Source: Aequorivita antarctica (GTDB lineage: Bacteria > Bacteroidota > Bacteroidia > Flavobacteriales > Flavobacteriaceae). Taken from it: a stretch of DNA of 64,000 nt. The DNA is taken from the NCBI RefSeq assembly GCF_007997155.1, contig NZ_VORT01000003.1, positions 248,001 to 312,000 of the forward strand, read 5' to 3'. Both the position numbers and the translations under genes were made by a program. A model generated the notes under the pieces. It was not told where the DNA came from, ran no database searches, and saw nothing but the letters and a program-made list of their open reading frames with translations. This document shows, in pieces, positions 8,150 to 16,295 of this stretch. Position 1 is the stretch's first letter. Each line of letters starts with the position of its first letter.

Positions 8150-8304
8150 TATCCCTTGGCAGCATTACCCGCCCAGGTTCTTTGGGTATAATCTCAGCCA
8201 GAATGATTAGCGATTGAAGATTTTCGATTAACGATTGCAGAAGTACTTCTGCAATCTACAATCTACAATCTGCAATCAAAAATCCCTTAGCACCCCTTTG
8301 AGAT
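8150..8304 (-). promoter_or_regulatory. TPP (thiamine pyrophosphate) riboswitch, THI-box
   Basis: Read on the minus strand, the conserved THI-box blocks occur in order: GGGGTGC near 8296, CTGAGA near 8195, ACCC, GAACCTGG, GGGTAATGC and CCAAGGGA at about 8152. TPP binding should stabilise the aptamer and favour the terminator at 8096..8140, switching off the TonB receptor. The variable P3 arm between the GGGGTGC and CTGAGA blocks is expanded to about 85 bases by a GATT-rich repeat with a perfect 24-base palindrome at 8233..8256. Confidence 0.93.
8191..8282. repeat. GATT-rich dispersed repeat inside the riboswitch P3 arm
   Basis: Tandem short units of the form GATTGCA/GATTGTA/GATTAAC flank a perfect 24-base palindrome (8233..8256). 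The same unit type (GATTAACGATTGTAGATT) appears again at 19051..19080 after ahcY, so it looks like a dispersed intergenic repeat of this genome. Confidence 0.6.
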
Positions 8305-8310
8305 GTTCGG

Positions 8311-8318
8311 CAAAGATA
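8311..8318 (-). promoter_or_regulatory. promoter -7 box of the riboswitch-receptor transcript
   Basis: TATCTTTG on the minus strand matches TAnnTTTG and ends about seven bases before the riboswitch begins, placing the transcription start just upstream of the aptamer. No clear -33 box. Confidence 0.65.
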
Positions 8319-8386
8319 CAATTCATTTTATTTATTAACCTGAAATTTTTATCATATCATTAATACTTCGCTTTTTTTATAGTCTT

Positions 8387-8394
8387 TACATTTG
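8387..8394 (+). promoter_or_regulatory. promoter -7 box abutting the hybrid kinase start
   Basis: TACATTTG matches TAnnTTTG and ends four bases before the ATG at 8399. Transcription would start at or within a few bases of the start codon. Confidence 0.5.
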
Positions 8395-8398
8395 GGCA

Positions 8399-10858
8399 AT
8401 GGCTACTTCAAAAAACAAATTCACTCTTAAGATTATCCTCAGCTACCTCGTTTTGGGAGCTTTGTCTGTTCTAGTTGGCTTTTTTTTATATTCTGAATTC
8501 AAAAATTTTACTGCCGAATCCATTGAAATTAAAGGTGAAAAAAAGTTTATTGAAACCGGAACGCTCATCAATTTAGTTTACGAAACAGACGGATTTTCAA
8601 GGCTCGCGCTTTTAACCGAAAGCGATGACGACTTCGAAAAATATATGGTCATGACGGAATCTCTTTTCAAAAAGATTGAAGAGATTAAATCGCTTACAAC
8701 TAACGATTTTCAAATAAAACAACTGGATAGTGTTAATTCCCTGGTCAAAGAAAAAAACCGGAATATTGAGCAACTGCGGATCCTACGGCTGACAAACCAA
8801 AAAGACACTTCGCTGGACGATATTATGAAGGAAGTGAGAAAATTAGAGGCCTCTATCGGTTTAAATTCTGTGGAATCCATGGTGAAGAATCCTTCAAATC
8901 TCAGCAACAAGGATCGAAGAATATGGGAAGCTTATGCCGATTATTTAAACAGCAGTTCGCTTCGTGATACTTCAACCGTAAAGTCAAAAACCGTGGATTC
9001 TATGCTAACCGCTTCACGTTATATTGTTGCAGAAGCGAAAAAAGAAAATTCCCGTATTCGTGAATCTTTGATGCAAAAGGAGAATGAATTGATCCGCAAC
9101 GACCTCAATATTTCCGAGCGATTGCGTGAAATTATCGCCAGTTTTGACCGCGAAATTACAAAGAACAATAATATAGAAAAGCAACAGCGTGCGGAATCCA
9201 TGGAACGCACCAAGCAGATTCTGAAGTTTGCCGGAATTTTGGGTGGCATCGTAGTTTTACTATTTTCCTATTTCATTCTTTCTGATTTTTTTAGGGCAGA
9301 ACGCTTTAAAAAGAATTTGGAAGAATCAAAAAACTATGCCGAATCGCTGTTGAAAAGCCGCGAACTGCTCATTTCCACTGTAAGCCATGATTTGAAAACA
9401 CCTTTGAATACCATTAGCGGATACGCTGAATTGTTTGAAAACTCAAATCTTTCGGAAAAGCAGAAATATTATTTGGCGCAAATCACTTCCAGTTCGCATT
9501 TCATTTCGCATTTGGTGGATGACCTATTGGATTTTTCAAAATTGGAAGCGGGAAAATTGCCTTTGGAAAGCATTCCTTTTTCTCTTGAAAATATAATCAC
9601 TGAAGCCGGAAGCGCAGCAAAACAGTTATATCTTCAAAAACCTGTTGAATTGAAAATATCAATTTCAGAAACAATAAAAAACAAAATTTTTGAAAGCGAT
9701 CCGTTACGAATTCGGCAGATTATAAACAATTTAGTAGGCAACGCTTTCAAGTTTACAGAGCATGGCAGCGTTGAAATTAAGGTTGAAGAACTAGAAAATA
9801 AAAATACAATTTCAACCATTCAAATCTCCGTTATCGATACGGGAATCGGTATTTCAAAGGAAAAACAGGAACTTGTTTTCAACGAATTTACACAGGCTGA
9901 AACAGAAATTGCGCACAAATTTGGGGGCAGTGGACTCGGGTTGGCAATATCAAAAAAACTCACCGAGCTTTTGGGCGGAACTATAAAAGTAGAAAGTGTT
10001 TTGGGAGATGGAAGTTCGTTTATCCTAAATCTTCCCCTAAAGAATTCAGAAAGGGTTTTGACAAAAATTTCTTCCGAAAAAGTAAATTCCTTTAAAGGTT
10101 TAAAAGTTGTATTAATTGATGATGACGAAACTATGCGCGCCCTTTTGCAGGAAATTTTTGAACAGATGGATATAACTTCGAAAGCATTTCGAAGTTATGA
10201 TGATTTCAAAGCTTCCGATTTAGGTTTCAATTTCCATTTCGTTTTAACGGATATTCAAATGCCGCAGACAGATGGATTTACTCTTTTGAAAAGATTGAAA
10301 AACGGCGAAATCCTTTCCTATAAAAACCAAGCAGTTATAGCGATGACTGGAAGCCGAGAGCACAGCCGGGATTTTTATTTAGAAAAGGGGTTTGCGGAAA
10401 TGCTTCCAAAACCTTTCTCTAAACAGGAACTCATTGCTGTTTTGAATAAAATATTTCCTGAGCTTCGTAATTTTTCAATAGAAAAAACAGCGGAAGAGCC
10501 ACTTGAAGAAAATTCTTCCAATGCTGATAAATTTGATCTTTCCCTTTTAAAATCCTTTTTGAACACGCCCGAAGCTTTAGAAGAGGTCCTAATTGTTTTC
10601 AATGCTCAAACCGAGAAAGATCTGCAGCAAATAAATAATTTAATCACTGAAGAAGACCCCAAGACGATTACAGAAATCGCTCATAGAATGCTCACGATGT
10701 TCCGCCAATTAAAAGCAAAAGAAGTAATTCCAATCCTTGAAAAAATGGAACAATACAACATGGAAGTAATTGAAAGCGTGGAAATGAAAATGGATTATGA
10801 AAAACTAGTGATGAATATTCGGGATATGCAAAAAGCTCTTGAAACTAGAGAGTTTTAA
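8399..10858 (+). CDS. hybrid sensor histidine kinase with receiver and HPt domains
   Basis: 819 residues. Membrane helices at about 11-30 and 276-297 flank a long helical periplasmic sensor domain (four-helix-bundle-like, rich in Lys/Glu/Ser). The kinase core has His330 in STVSHDLKTPLNT, the N-box (NNLVGNAFKFTEHG), G1 (DTGIGI) and G2 (GSGLGLAISKKL). A receiver domain follows (about 570-685; acidic pocket IDDDE, phospho-acceptor Asp618 in LTDIQMP). The C-terminus is a histidine phosphotransfer domain with His762 in EIAHRM. All parts of a phosphorelay except the final regulator are in one chain. Its convergent neighbour encodes an NtrC-type regulator, and the two stops overlap by four bases, so that regulator is the natural output. 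Confidence 0.95.
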   Translation: MATSKNKFTLKIILSYLVLGALSVLVGFFLYSEFKNFTAESIEIKGEKKFIETGTLINLVYETDGFSRLALLTESDDDFEKYMVMTESLFKKIEEIKSLTTNDFQIKQLDSVNSLVKEKNRNIEQLRILRLTNQKDTSLDDIMKEVRKLEASIGLNSVESMVKNPSNLSNKDRRIWEAYADYLNSSSLRDTSTVKSKTVDSMLTASRYIVAEAKKENSRIRESLMQKENELIRNDLNISERLREIIASFDREITKNNNIEKQQRAESMERTKQILKFAGILGGIVVLLFSYFILSDFFRAERFKKNLEESKNYAESLLKSRELLISTVSHDLKTPLNTISGYAELFENSNLSEKQKYYLAQITSSSHFISHLVDDLLDFSKLEAGKLPLESIPFSLENIITEAGSAAKQLYLQKPVELKISISETIKNKIFESDPLRIRQIINNLVGNAFKFTEHGSVEIKVEELENKNTISTIQISVIDTGIGISKEKQELVFNEFTQAETEIAHKFGGSGLGLAISKKLTELLGGTIKVESVLGDGSSFILNLPLKNSERVLTKISSEKVNSFKGLKVVLIDDDETMRALLQEIFEQMDITSKAFRSYDDFKASDLGFNFHFVLTDIQMPQTDGFTLLKRLKNGEILSYKNQAVIAMTGSREHSRDFYLEKGFAEMLPKPFSKQELIAVLNKIFPELRNFSIEKTAEEPLEENSSNADKFDLSLLKSFLNTPEALEEVLIVFNAQTEKDLQQINNLITEEDPKTITEIAHRMLTMFRQLKAKEVIPILEKMEQYNMEVIESVEMKMDYEKLVMNIRDMQKALETREF

Positions 10859-12219
10859 AGTTCTATTTGATAATGTTCAAGCTTGTTATAAAGGGTTTTC
10901 CTAGTAATATTTAACAGTTTTGCTGCTTTGGTTTTGTTGAAATCCGCTTCCTTTAAAGCGTTCAAAATAAGCTGTTTTTCGTTGCTTTCTTTTGAAAAAT
11001 CTATTGTTTCATTTTTTGTTTTTTCAGAAAATAAAACTTCCCGCGGAATCACTTCTAACGGGATTAAAGCTGTGTTTGTCAATAAAACAGAACGTTTAAT
11101 TACGTTTTTCAATTCGCGCAGATTACCTGGCCAAGCGTAGTTTTTAAAAGCTTCTTCAACATTTTTTGAAAGCCCCAAAACTTCTTTTCCCAAGGAGGCA
11201 TTTGCCTCTGCCAAAAAATATTCAATAAAAAGAAAAAGATCTTCTTTCCGTTCGTGAAGAGACGGAATATGTATTGAAAATTCATTCAAGCGATGGTAAA
11301 GATCTTCTCTAAATTTTCCATCGGAAACGGCTTTTAACAAATCTTCATTTGTTGCGGAAAGTATACGCACATCTACTTCTATTTCGGTATTGCTGCCCAC
11401 AGGCTTTATGCGCCGTTCCTGCAACGCACGAAGTAATTGGATTTGATTTTCATAGGAAAGATTACCCACTTCGTCCAAAAAAAGTGTGCCGCCATCGGCT
11501 GCTTCAAAGTGTCCTTTTTTGTCGTTAACCGCGCCAGTAAAACTGCCCTTTACGTGCCCAAAAAACTCGCTTGCAGCAATTTCCTTTGGAATTGCACCAC
11601 AATCTACAGCTACAAAACTTTTATTTTGCCTGTCACTATAATTATGAATTGCCTTTGCTGCAACTTCCTTCCCAGTTCCACTTTCACCTTGAATCAAAAC
11701 ACACATATCCGTTGGTCCAACGAGCTTTAAATATTCGTTGAATTTTTTTGAAGATTCGCTGATTCCAACAACGAAATTGGGCTTTTCAATATTTGCTTTA
11801 GGAGAAGTTATTCGTTTTTCTTCAGTAATTTTTGAACCAGGAACTTCCGACGATTCATCATTTTGAAAACCCTCTTCTATAATCATCAGCAATTCCTCGG
11901 GGCGAAATGGTTTGGAAATATAATCCAAAGCGCCTTTTTTGATAGCCTTCACCGCGGTATCAACTTCGGCGTAACCGGTCATTAAAATAACCTTTGTTCT
12001 TGGAGTATTTTTTTGGGAAAATTCAAGCAATTCCAAACCAGAAACGTCTGGAAGTTTCAGGTCTGTAATCAGTAAATCAAAATTATTTTCAATCAGCGTT
12101 TTCCGCGCACTTTCGCCAGTAAGGGAAACGGTAACCTGAAAGCCCTTTCGTTCCAAAAAAGAAGTGAGCATTTTTCCAAAAGCTACATCGTCTTCAACTA
12201 TATGTATTTGCTGCGCCAT
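10855..12219 (-). CDS. sigma-54-dependent response regulator (NtrC family)
   Basis: 454 residues from the ATG at 12219 (MAQQIHIVEDD); an ATG 45 bases upstream would add an unrelated leader. Domains: receiver 1-120 with Asp53 in LLITDLKLPDVSG; AAA+ ATPase about 155-385 with Walker A GESGTGKE and GTLFLDEVG; and a Fis-type helix-turn-helix at the C-terminus (TKAAKLLNITRKTLYNKL). The sigma-54 contact loop reads GSFTGA instead of GAFTGA, a common tolerated variant. It should activate RpoN promoters when phosphorylated. It converges with, and overlaps by four bases, the hybrid kinase gene, the likely phosphodonor. Confidence 0.95.
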   Translation of the reverse strand: MAQQIHIVEDDVAFGKMLTSFLERKGFQVTVSLTGESARKTLIENNFDLLITDLKLPDVSGLELLEFSQKNTPRTKVILMTGYAEVDTAVKAIKKGALDYISKPFRPEELLMIIEEGFQNDESSEVPGSKITEEKRITSPKANIEKPNFVVGISESSKKFNEYLKLVGPTDMCVLIQGESGTGKEVAAKAIHNYSDRQNKSFVAVDCGAIPKEIAASEFFGHVKGSFTGAVNDKKGHFEAADGGTLFLDEVGNLSYENQIQLLRALQERRIKPVGSNTEIEVDVRILSATNEDLLKAVSDGKFREDLYHRLNEFSIHIPSLHERKEDLFLFIEYFLAEANASLGKEVLGLSKNVEEAFKNYAWPGNLRELKNVIKRSVLLTNTALIPLEVIPREVLFSEKTKNETIDFSKESNEKQLILNALKEADFNKTKAAKLLNITRKTLYNKLEHYQIEL

Positions 12220-12285
12220 TACGTTTTCTAAGAACGTAAAAATAGTGAGTATATGGCTGGGCAAACTTTAAATTTATCATAAAAA

Positions 12286-12313
12286 AAAGGCGTCCAAAAA
12301 TTGGACGCCTTTC
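12286..12313. terminator. hairpin terminator after the PepSY-like gene
   Basis: AAAGGCGTCC pairs perfectly with GGACGCCTTT around the loop AAAAATT, with A-run on one side and T-run on the other. It serves the minus-strand gene ending at 12345. Confidence 0.85.
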
Positions 12314-12344
12314 TCAGAAGTATTGAATCTAAAATACCTGCAGT

Positions 12345-12734
12345 TTACTGCTTCTTCATATCATTTTTAATCCACTCGCCTTTTGCGTTTGCATATACTG
12401 TTGCAGCTTTTTTGTCTGCAGTGGCAAGTTGGATTTTGTATTCTCCATTGGCATTCACATAAGCCTTAGAGATAGTAGCACCACTAAAATCTTTAGCTAC
12501 GGCGTCTTGGACGGCTTGTGGAACCTCAGAAGCTTTCACTTCCTTATAGTCTTGTACTGGAGCAGCAACAATAGCAGTTTCGGCATCCTGTGCGGCTTCA
12601 ATTCTGGTTTCAACTTGCGCTTCAACGGCAGTTTGTTTTTGCTCGTTCATTGCAGTTGGTTCTTTATCGGTTTGTGCAGTTACTGCGGTTAAACCTCCTA
12701 ATACGATTGCTGTACTTAAAATTAACTTTTTCAT
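12345..12734 (-). CDS. small secreted PepSY-like protein
   Basis: 129 residues. A signal peptide (1-20, ending VTAQ) is followed by a Glu/Ala/Thr/Gln-rich linker (about 22-62) and a C-terminal domain (about 63-128: EVPQAVQDAVAKDFSGA ... YKIQLAT ... GEWIKND). That domain resembles the PepSY-like/BLIP-type repeats found in periplasmic proteins of Bacteroidota. Likely periplasmic or surface located; ligand unknown. It has its own terminator and about 210 bases of AT-rich upstream sequence in which I see no other gene. Confidence 0.75.
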   Translation of the reverse strand: MKKLILSTAIVLGGLTAVTAQTDKEPTAMNEQKQTAVEAQVETRIEAAQDAETAIVAAPVQDYKEVKASEVPQAVQDAVAKDFSGATISKAYVNANGEYKIQLATADKKAATVYANAKGEWIKNDMKKQ

Positions 12735-12947
12735 TGTTTTTGTTTTTAAAAAATTATTTATTCGTTTCTAAGTTTGTTTGTTGCTTGATATATAGAAAAA
12801 GTAGTGCCATAGAAAAAAGGCAATAGAAAAAACTAATAAATAACTGAAAAACAGTTGTTTATTGAATTTTAAATTATTTTGAATTCTAAGAAAAGTGTAT
12901 AAAGAAAAGAACAGTTGTGTAAAAATTATACGTTTTGTGTATAAACA

Positions 12948-13352
12948 CTATTCAATTTTGGGAGGTTTGCGGTTGGATTTTTTAAATGCGTGTTCTTTTT
13001 TGGATTTTAAACGTCTTTCAATCGCACCTTTTGAAGGTTTTGTTTTTTTACGAGGTTTTGCAACTTTTAGGTTTTGCTGAAGTAATGCAACCAATCTTTC
13101 AATAACAATGCCTTTATTACGATGCTGGCTTCGGGTTTCGCCACATTGTAGGATAATAATTCCTTCAGATGAAATTTTTAAAGCAAGCTTGTTGCGAAGT
13201 CTTTCTTTTTCAGTTTCTGAAAGCGCTTCTGAGTTTTCCAAATCAAAAGAAACCTCAACTTTTGAAGCTGTTTTGTTCACGTGCTGCCCACCCGGACCAC
13301 TGCTGCGAATGGCTTTAAAGTTGAGTTCAGAAATTAAAACTTCAGTATTCAT
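12948..13352 (-). CDS. arfB: alternative ribosome-rescue factor, peptidyl-tRNA hydrolase ArfB
   Basis: 134 residues. The RF1-like catalytic domain has the GGQ loop (RSSGPGGQHVNKTASKVE, GGQ at 21-23), and the C-terminal tail is basic (KPRKKTKPSKGAIERRLKSKK...), as in ArfB/YaeJ, whose tail enters the empty mRNA channel. It frees ribosomes stalled without a stop codon. Its ATG overlaps the stop of the upstream DUF4301 gene as ATGA, indicating translational coupling at the end of a seven-gene operon. Confidence 0.95.
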   Translation of the reverse strand: MNTEVLISELNFKAIRSSGPGGQHVNKTASKVEVSFDLENSEALSETEKERLRNKLALKISSEGIIILQCGETRSQHRNKGIVIERLVALLQQNLKVAKPRKKTKPSKGAIERRLKSKKEHAFKKSNRKPPKIE

Positions 13353-14875
13353 TTGGGTTGGTGTACTTCGTTCAAAAGGTCATTTACGGTCTTTACGGGA
13401 TTGAAGGTGATAAGCGGGACTTCTACAAAAACAGTGTTCCAATTTGCCATAGCACCATTCCAAAGGCCAGGGAGTTCCAATGCTTTTATTGATTTTCCGT
13501 GATACGATTTTTTCGAAATGAAACCTGCATCTGGATCAGAAAATTTCAATAGATTAAATTTTTCACCTTTGTAATTGCGAACGCCACAGATTAAATCAAC
13601 TGGATTGAAATGCGTCGCTTTTTCAACCAATTGTTTCTGTTGTGGGTTATTGCTGTCTATTTGCGACATTTCTACGATTTGATAGGAAAGGTTTCCGTTT
13701 TTGTCTTTTATAAGAAATGGCCCTCCGCCGGGAGCACCCGTATTTTCTACCACACCACAAATGCGAATGGGGCGTTCCAGAACTTTTAATAGTTTATCCT
13801 TACCAATAGGAATGTTTTTTATATTCAGTGCTTCGGAAATAAAAGACTCAATTTCATTAAGTAATTCTTCGGAAGGATTTTCAGCGTTAAGTTTTTCAAT
13901 GAATCTGAAAATTTTCTTCTGTAGTGAAATCAATTTTCCTGCAAGCACTTTTTTTTGATAAGCAACGGTTTCTACATAATTTTCCGAAACCACATTGTCT
14001 ATATTTTTAATGAAAATGATATCCGCATCCACATCGTTCAGGTTTTCTAGCAGTGCTCCGTGGCCCGACGGACGGAAAAGCAAATCGCCTTTTTCATCTA
14101 AAAACAAATCATTTTCAGGCGTTACTGCAACTGTATCTGTTTCTTTTTTCTGAAAGGAATACGAAATTTTAAAGCGAACTTCTGTTTTCTCTTCAACAAT
14201 GTGTTTTACTTCATCAAAACGCTTTTTAAATTTTTTCTCGTGGCCTTCGGAAACTGTAAAATGCAGATTTGCCGTGTCGTACGTAGCTGCGTAAAAAGCG
14301 GCTTCATACAATTGTTCGCCAAAAGCGGTAACATAATTTTCACCGTATTTGTGAAAAGGAACAAGTCCTTTTGGTGTGTTATTGAAATTTAAACCCGTTT
14401 CCTCCAGCATTTCCTGAATGAACAAATAATATCTTTTCCCTTTTTCGAAATTTTCAAGATCGGGATATTTTTCTTCCAACTTGCCTTTCACCAAAGTCGA
14501 AAAAGCAAAATTGCTCATTGAGTCGAAGAAGATTTTTAAATTTTTGTTTTCTTCCTTTTGAAGAAAAACATCAATAGCATCGTTTTCAGGCTTGAAATTT
14601 TCCAAAAATTGGTGCAAAAACTTGAACATTCGTGTTGCTGCACCAGAAGCCGGAACAAATTTCAGCAACTCGAGATTGTCTTTTTCAGCTTCAAAAAGAT
14701 TGGCTAAACGCTGTTGCTCCTTTTCCGAAAAAACTTCAATTCCGTTATTGACCGAAGCCGGCTCAACTACATTGGCGTAGAGAATTCCGTTTCTGAAAAT
14801 GGCAAGTTGCCTTTCAATTTCAGCTTCGGAAAGACCGTGATTCTGTATTTGTTGTATGTTTTTTTCTGTAAACAT
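13349..14875 (-). CDS. DUF4301 family protein
   Basis: 508 residues, a DUF4301 protein by overall pattern. The N-terminal FVPASGAATRMFKFL and the central SGHGALLENL plus IIFIKNIDNV resemble the nucleotide-binding and metal regions of NDP-sugar pyrophosphorylases, so a nucleotidyltransferase-like fold is probable. Substrate unknown. It begins one base after the NadR-like kinase gene and overlaps arfB by four bases, so it belongs to the same transcript. Confidence 0.88.
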   Translation of the reverse strand: MFTEKNIQQIQNHGLSEAEIERQLAIFRNGILYANVVEPASVNNGIEVFSEKEQQRLANLFEAEKDNLELLKFVPASGAATRMFKFLHQFLENFKPENDAIDVFLQKEENKNLKIFFDSMSNFAFSTLVKGKLEEKYPDLENFEKGKRYYLFIQEMLEETGLNFNNTPKGLVPFHKYGENYVTAFGEQLYEAAFYAATYDTANLHFTVSEGHEKKFKKRFDEVKHIVEEKTEVRFKISYSFQKKETDTVAVTPENDLFLDEKGDLLFRPSGHGALLENLNDVDADIIFIKNIDNVVSENYVETVAYQKKVLAGKLISLQKKIFRFIEKLNAENPSEELLNEIESFISEALNIKNIPIGKDKLLKVLERPIRICGVVENTGAPGGGPFLIKDKNGNLSYQIVEMSQIDSNNPQQKQLVEKATHFNPVDLICGVRNYKGEKFNLLKFSDPDAGFISKKSYHGKSIKALELPGLWNGAMANWNTVFVEVPLITFNPVKTVNDLLNEVHQPK

Positions 14876-14876
14876 T

Positions 14877-15452
14877 TTAATTCTTCTTCAGCAATGCGTC
14901 AATAATTCTGACGGCGTTTTCAAATCTTTCTTTTTCCTTTCCCTTTAAAACTTGATAGGGGAAATTCTGTTTTTTCAATTCGGCCTCGAAAATACGAAAC
15001 ATTTCTTTGCGATTGTTTGGGCGGTCACGCAATATATCCTGCTCCCAAGGAGTATCAACATAGGTTAAAAGATAGATGCTATAATTGTCTTGGGTTGCTT
15101 CGTTTTTTATTTCCAAAGGGCAAAATCCATCGTAATAATACTCGGAATACACTTTCAGTTCAAGCAAGTTTGTATCGCAAATCAACAGATTTTCAATATG
15201 TTGGGAAATTTCGTTTTCAATTTTCAGTTGGCCTTTGGCGATGGGAATTAAATCTTCTTTAGATACCAATTCTTTTTTTGAATTCCACTTTTTCTGAAGG
15301 TATTCACGCATAAATTCGGGTACCCAAAGTGTGTTGTAATGTTTCGCCAATTGTTTAGCCAAAGTAGTTTTTCCCGTAGATTCGGGACCGTATAAAACTA
15401 CTTTTATCAATTCAGTAGGCTGGTTTCGGGTATGTCGAGATTTTTCTTCCAC
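14877..15452 (-). CDS. NadR/Ttd14-like P-loop kinase (AAA_28)
   Basis: 191 residues. Walker A is GPESTGKT at 22-29, followed by VPEFMREYL and a C-terminal IIDALLKKN. The family includes the nicotinamide riboside kinase domain of NadR. The gene follows pnuC, the usual arrangement for uptake and phosphorylation of a vitamin. The ATG start overlaps pnuC by 46 bases; a TTG at 15410 (codon 15) would overlap the pnuC stop as TTGA and is a real alternative. Because a thiamine-binding-like gene stands before pnuC, a thiamine-directed kinase is also possible. Confidence 0.85.
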   Translation of the reverse strand: MEEKSRHTRNQPTELIKVVLYGPESTGKTTLAKQLAKHYNTLWVPEFMREYLQKKWNSKKELVSKEDLIPIAKGQLKIENEISQHIENLLICDTNLLELKVYSEYYYDGFCPLEIKNEATQDNYSIYLLTYVDTPWEQDILRDRPNNRKEMFRIFEAELKKQNFPYQVLKGKEKERFENAVRIIDALLKKN

Positions 15453-16045
15453 GCGCGGTATCCGTAAATGGCAATAATAGTGAATAAAAGGTATTGAAAC
15501 GAAGTAAAAACGAGTCCTTTATAAAGGTATAGCGGCACGGAAATGATATCACCAATAATCCAATAGATCCAGTTTTCGAGTTTCTTTTTCGCCATAAGCC
15601 ACATTCCAACAAAGAAAATTGCTGTGGTAACTGTGTCAACGTAAGCAGTCCAATTGTTCCATTTATCGAAATATTTATAAACAGCAAACACGAAAACCAA
15701 CGTCCCAATAAAAATATAAATTGACTTTTTATTCTCTGATTTTGTAGCTTTTGTAATAGGAGTATAATGTGTGTCGTCCACTTTTCGGGTCCAAATATAC
15801 CAGCCATAAATACTCATTGCGAAGTAATAGGCATTTATCATCATATCGCCTAAAAGCCCATAAATAGCTAAGATGTATACAAAAATTGCCGTGCTAATAA
15901 TTCCGGTGGGATAGACCAGTATATTATCTTGTTTACTGAACCAAACACTCAAAAAACCAAAGAATACTCCAATCAATTCCAGCACAATTAAATGTGTGGG
16001 AACTTCAGCATACTGTGCAAAAAACCAATCAAAAATGGGGCTCAT
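15407..16045 (-). CDS. pnuC: PnuC-type vitamin transporter (nicotinamide riboside or thiamine)
   Basis: 212 residues with about seven membrane helices. The C-terminal part has the family region MWLMAKKKLENWIYW, where a WxxWxxxD pattern (WIYWIIGD) matches the substrate-site motif of Pnu transporters. They are facilitators that trap substrate when a kinase phosphorylates it, here the next gene. PnuC imports nicotinamide riboside, but PnuT relatives in Bacteroidota import thiamine. The gene overlaps the preceding thiamine-binding-like gene by 17 bases, so either substrate is open. Confidence 0.9.
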   Translation of the reverse strand: MSPIFDWFFAQYAEVPTHLIVLELIGVFFGFLSVWFSKQDNILVYPTGIISTAIFVYILAIYGLLGDMMINAYYFAMSIYGWYIWTRKVDDTHYTPITKATKSENKKSIYIFIGTLVFVFAVYKYFDKWNNWTAYVDTVTTAIFFVGMWLMAKKKLENWIYWIIGDIISVPLYLYKGLVFTSFQYLLFTIIAIYGYRAWKKNLDIPETSLLN

Positions 16046-16289
16046 AATCGCTGCGGTCTGATTTTACAATTTTTATATACAGCAATCCTCTTTCCAAGGC
16101 CTCCAAAGCAATTTTCATTTCCTTTTGAAGCAGGTTCATAACTTCGTCATAATCGCCATAAACCTGTGTGCTGAGTGGATTTTCCAAAACTGTAAGCCCA
16201 GAATTTCGAAGACTTTTTATGAAATTGATGATTGCGGGTTCATAATCATCCTGTAAAGGTGTTAAAGTAAGTTCTACTGAAATTTTCAT
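16029..16289 (-). CDS. thiamine-binding-like protein (YkoF/MTH1187 family)
   Basis: 86 residues matching the small ferredoxin-like fold of the Thiamine_BP family: ISVELTLTPLQDDYEPAI, a central LENPLSTQVYGDYDEVM and a C-terminal helix with IKIVKSDR. Related YkoF binds thiamine or its pyrimidine; many small relatives are uncharacterised. It lies in the operon between GGGP synthase (six bases upstream) and pnuC (17-base overlap). Its place directly before a Pnu transporter hints that the transporter handles thiamine. Confidence 0.85.
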   Translation of the reverse strand: MKISVELTLTPLQDDYEPAIINFIKSLRNSGLTVLENPLSTQVYGDYDEVMNLLQKEMKIALEALERGLLYIKIVKSDRSDYEPHF

Positions 16290-16295
16290 ATTGTT

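Noticed and set aside
15412-15807. 131-codon frame overlapping pnuC in another phase
   Set aside because: The pnuC frame has clear membrane helices and family motifs; this is a shadow.
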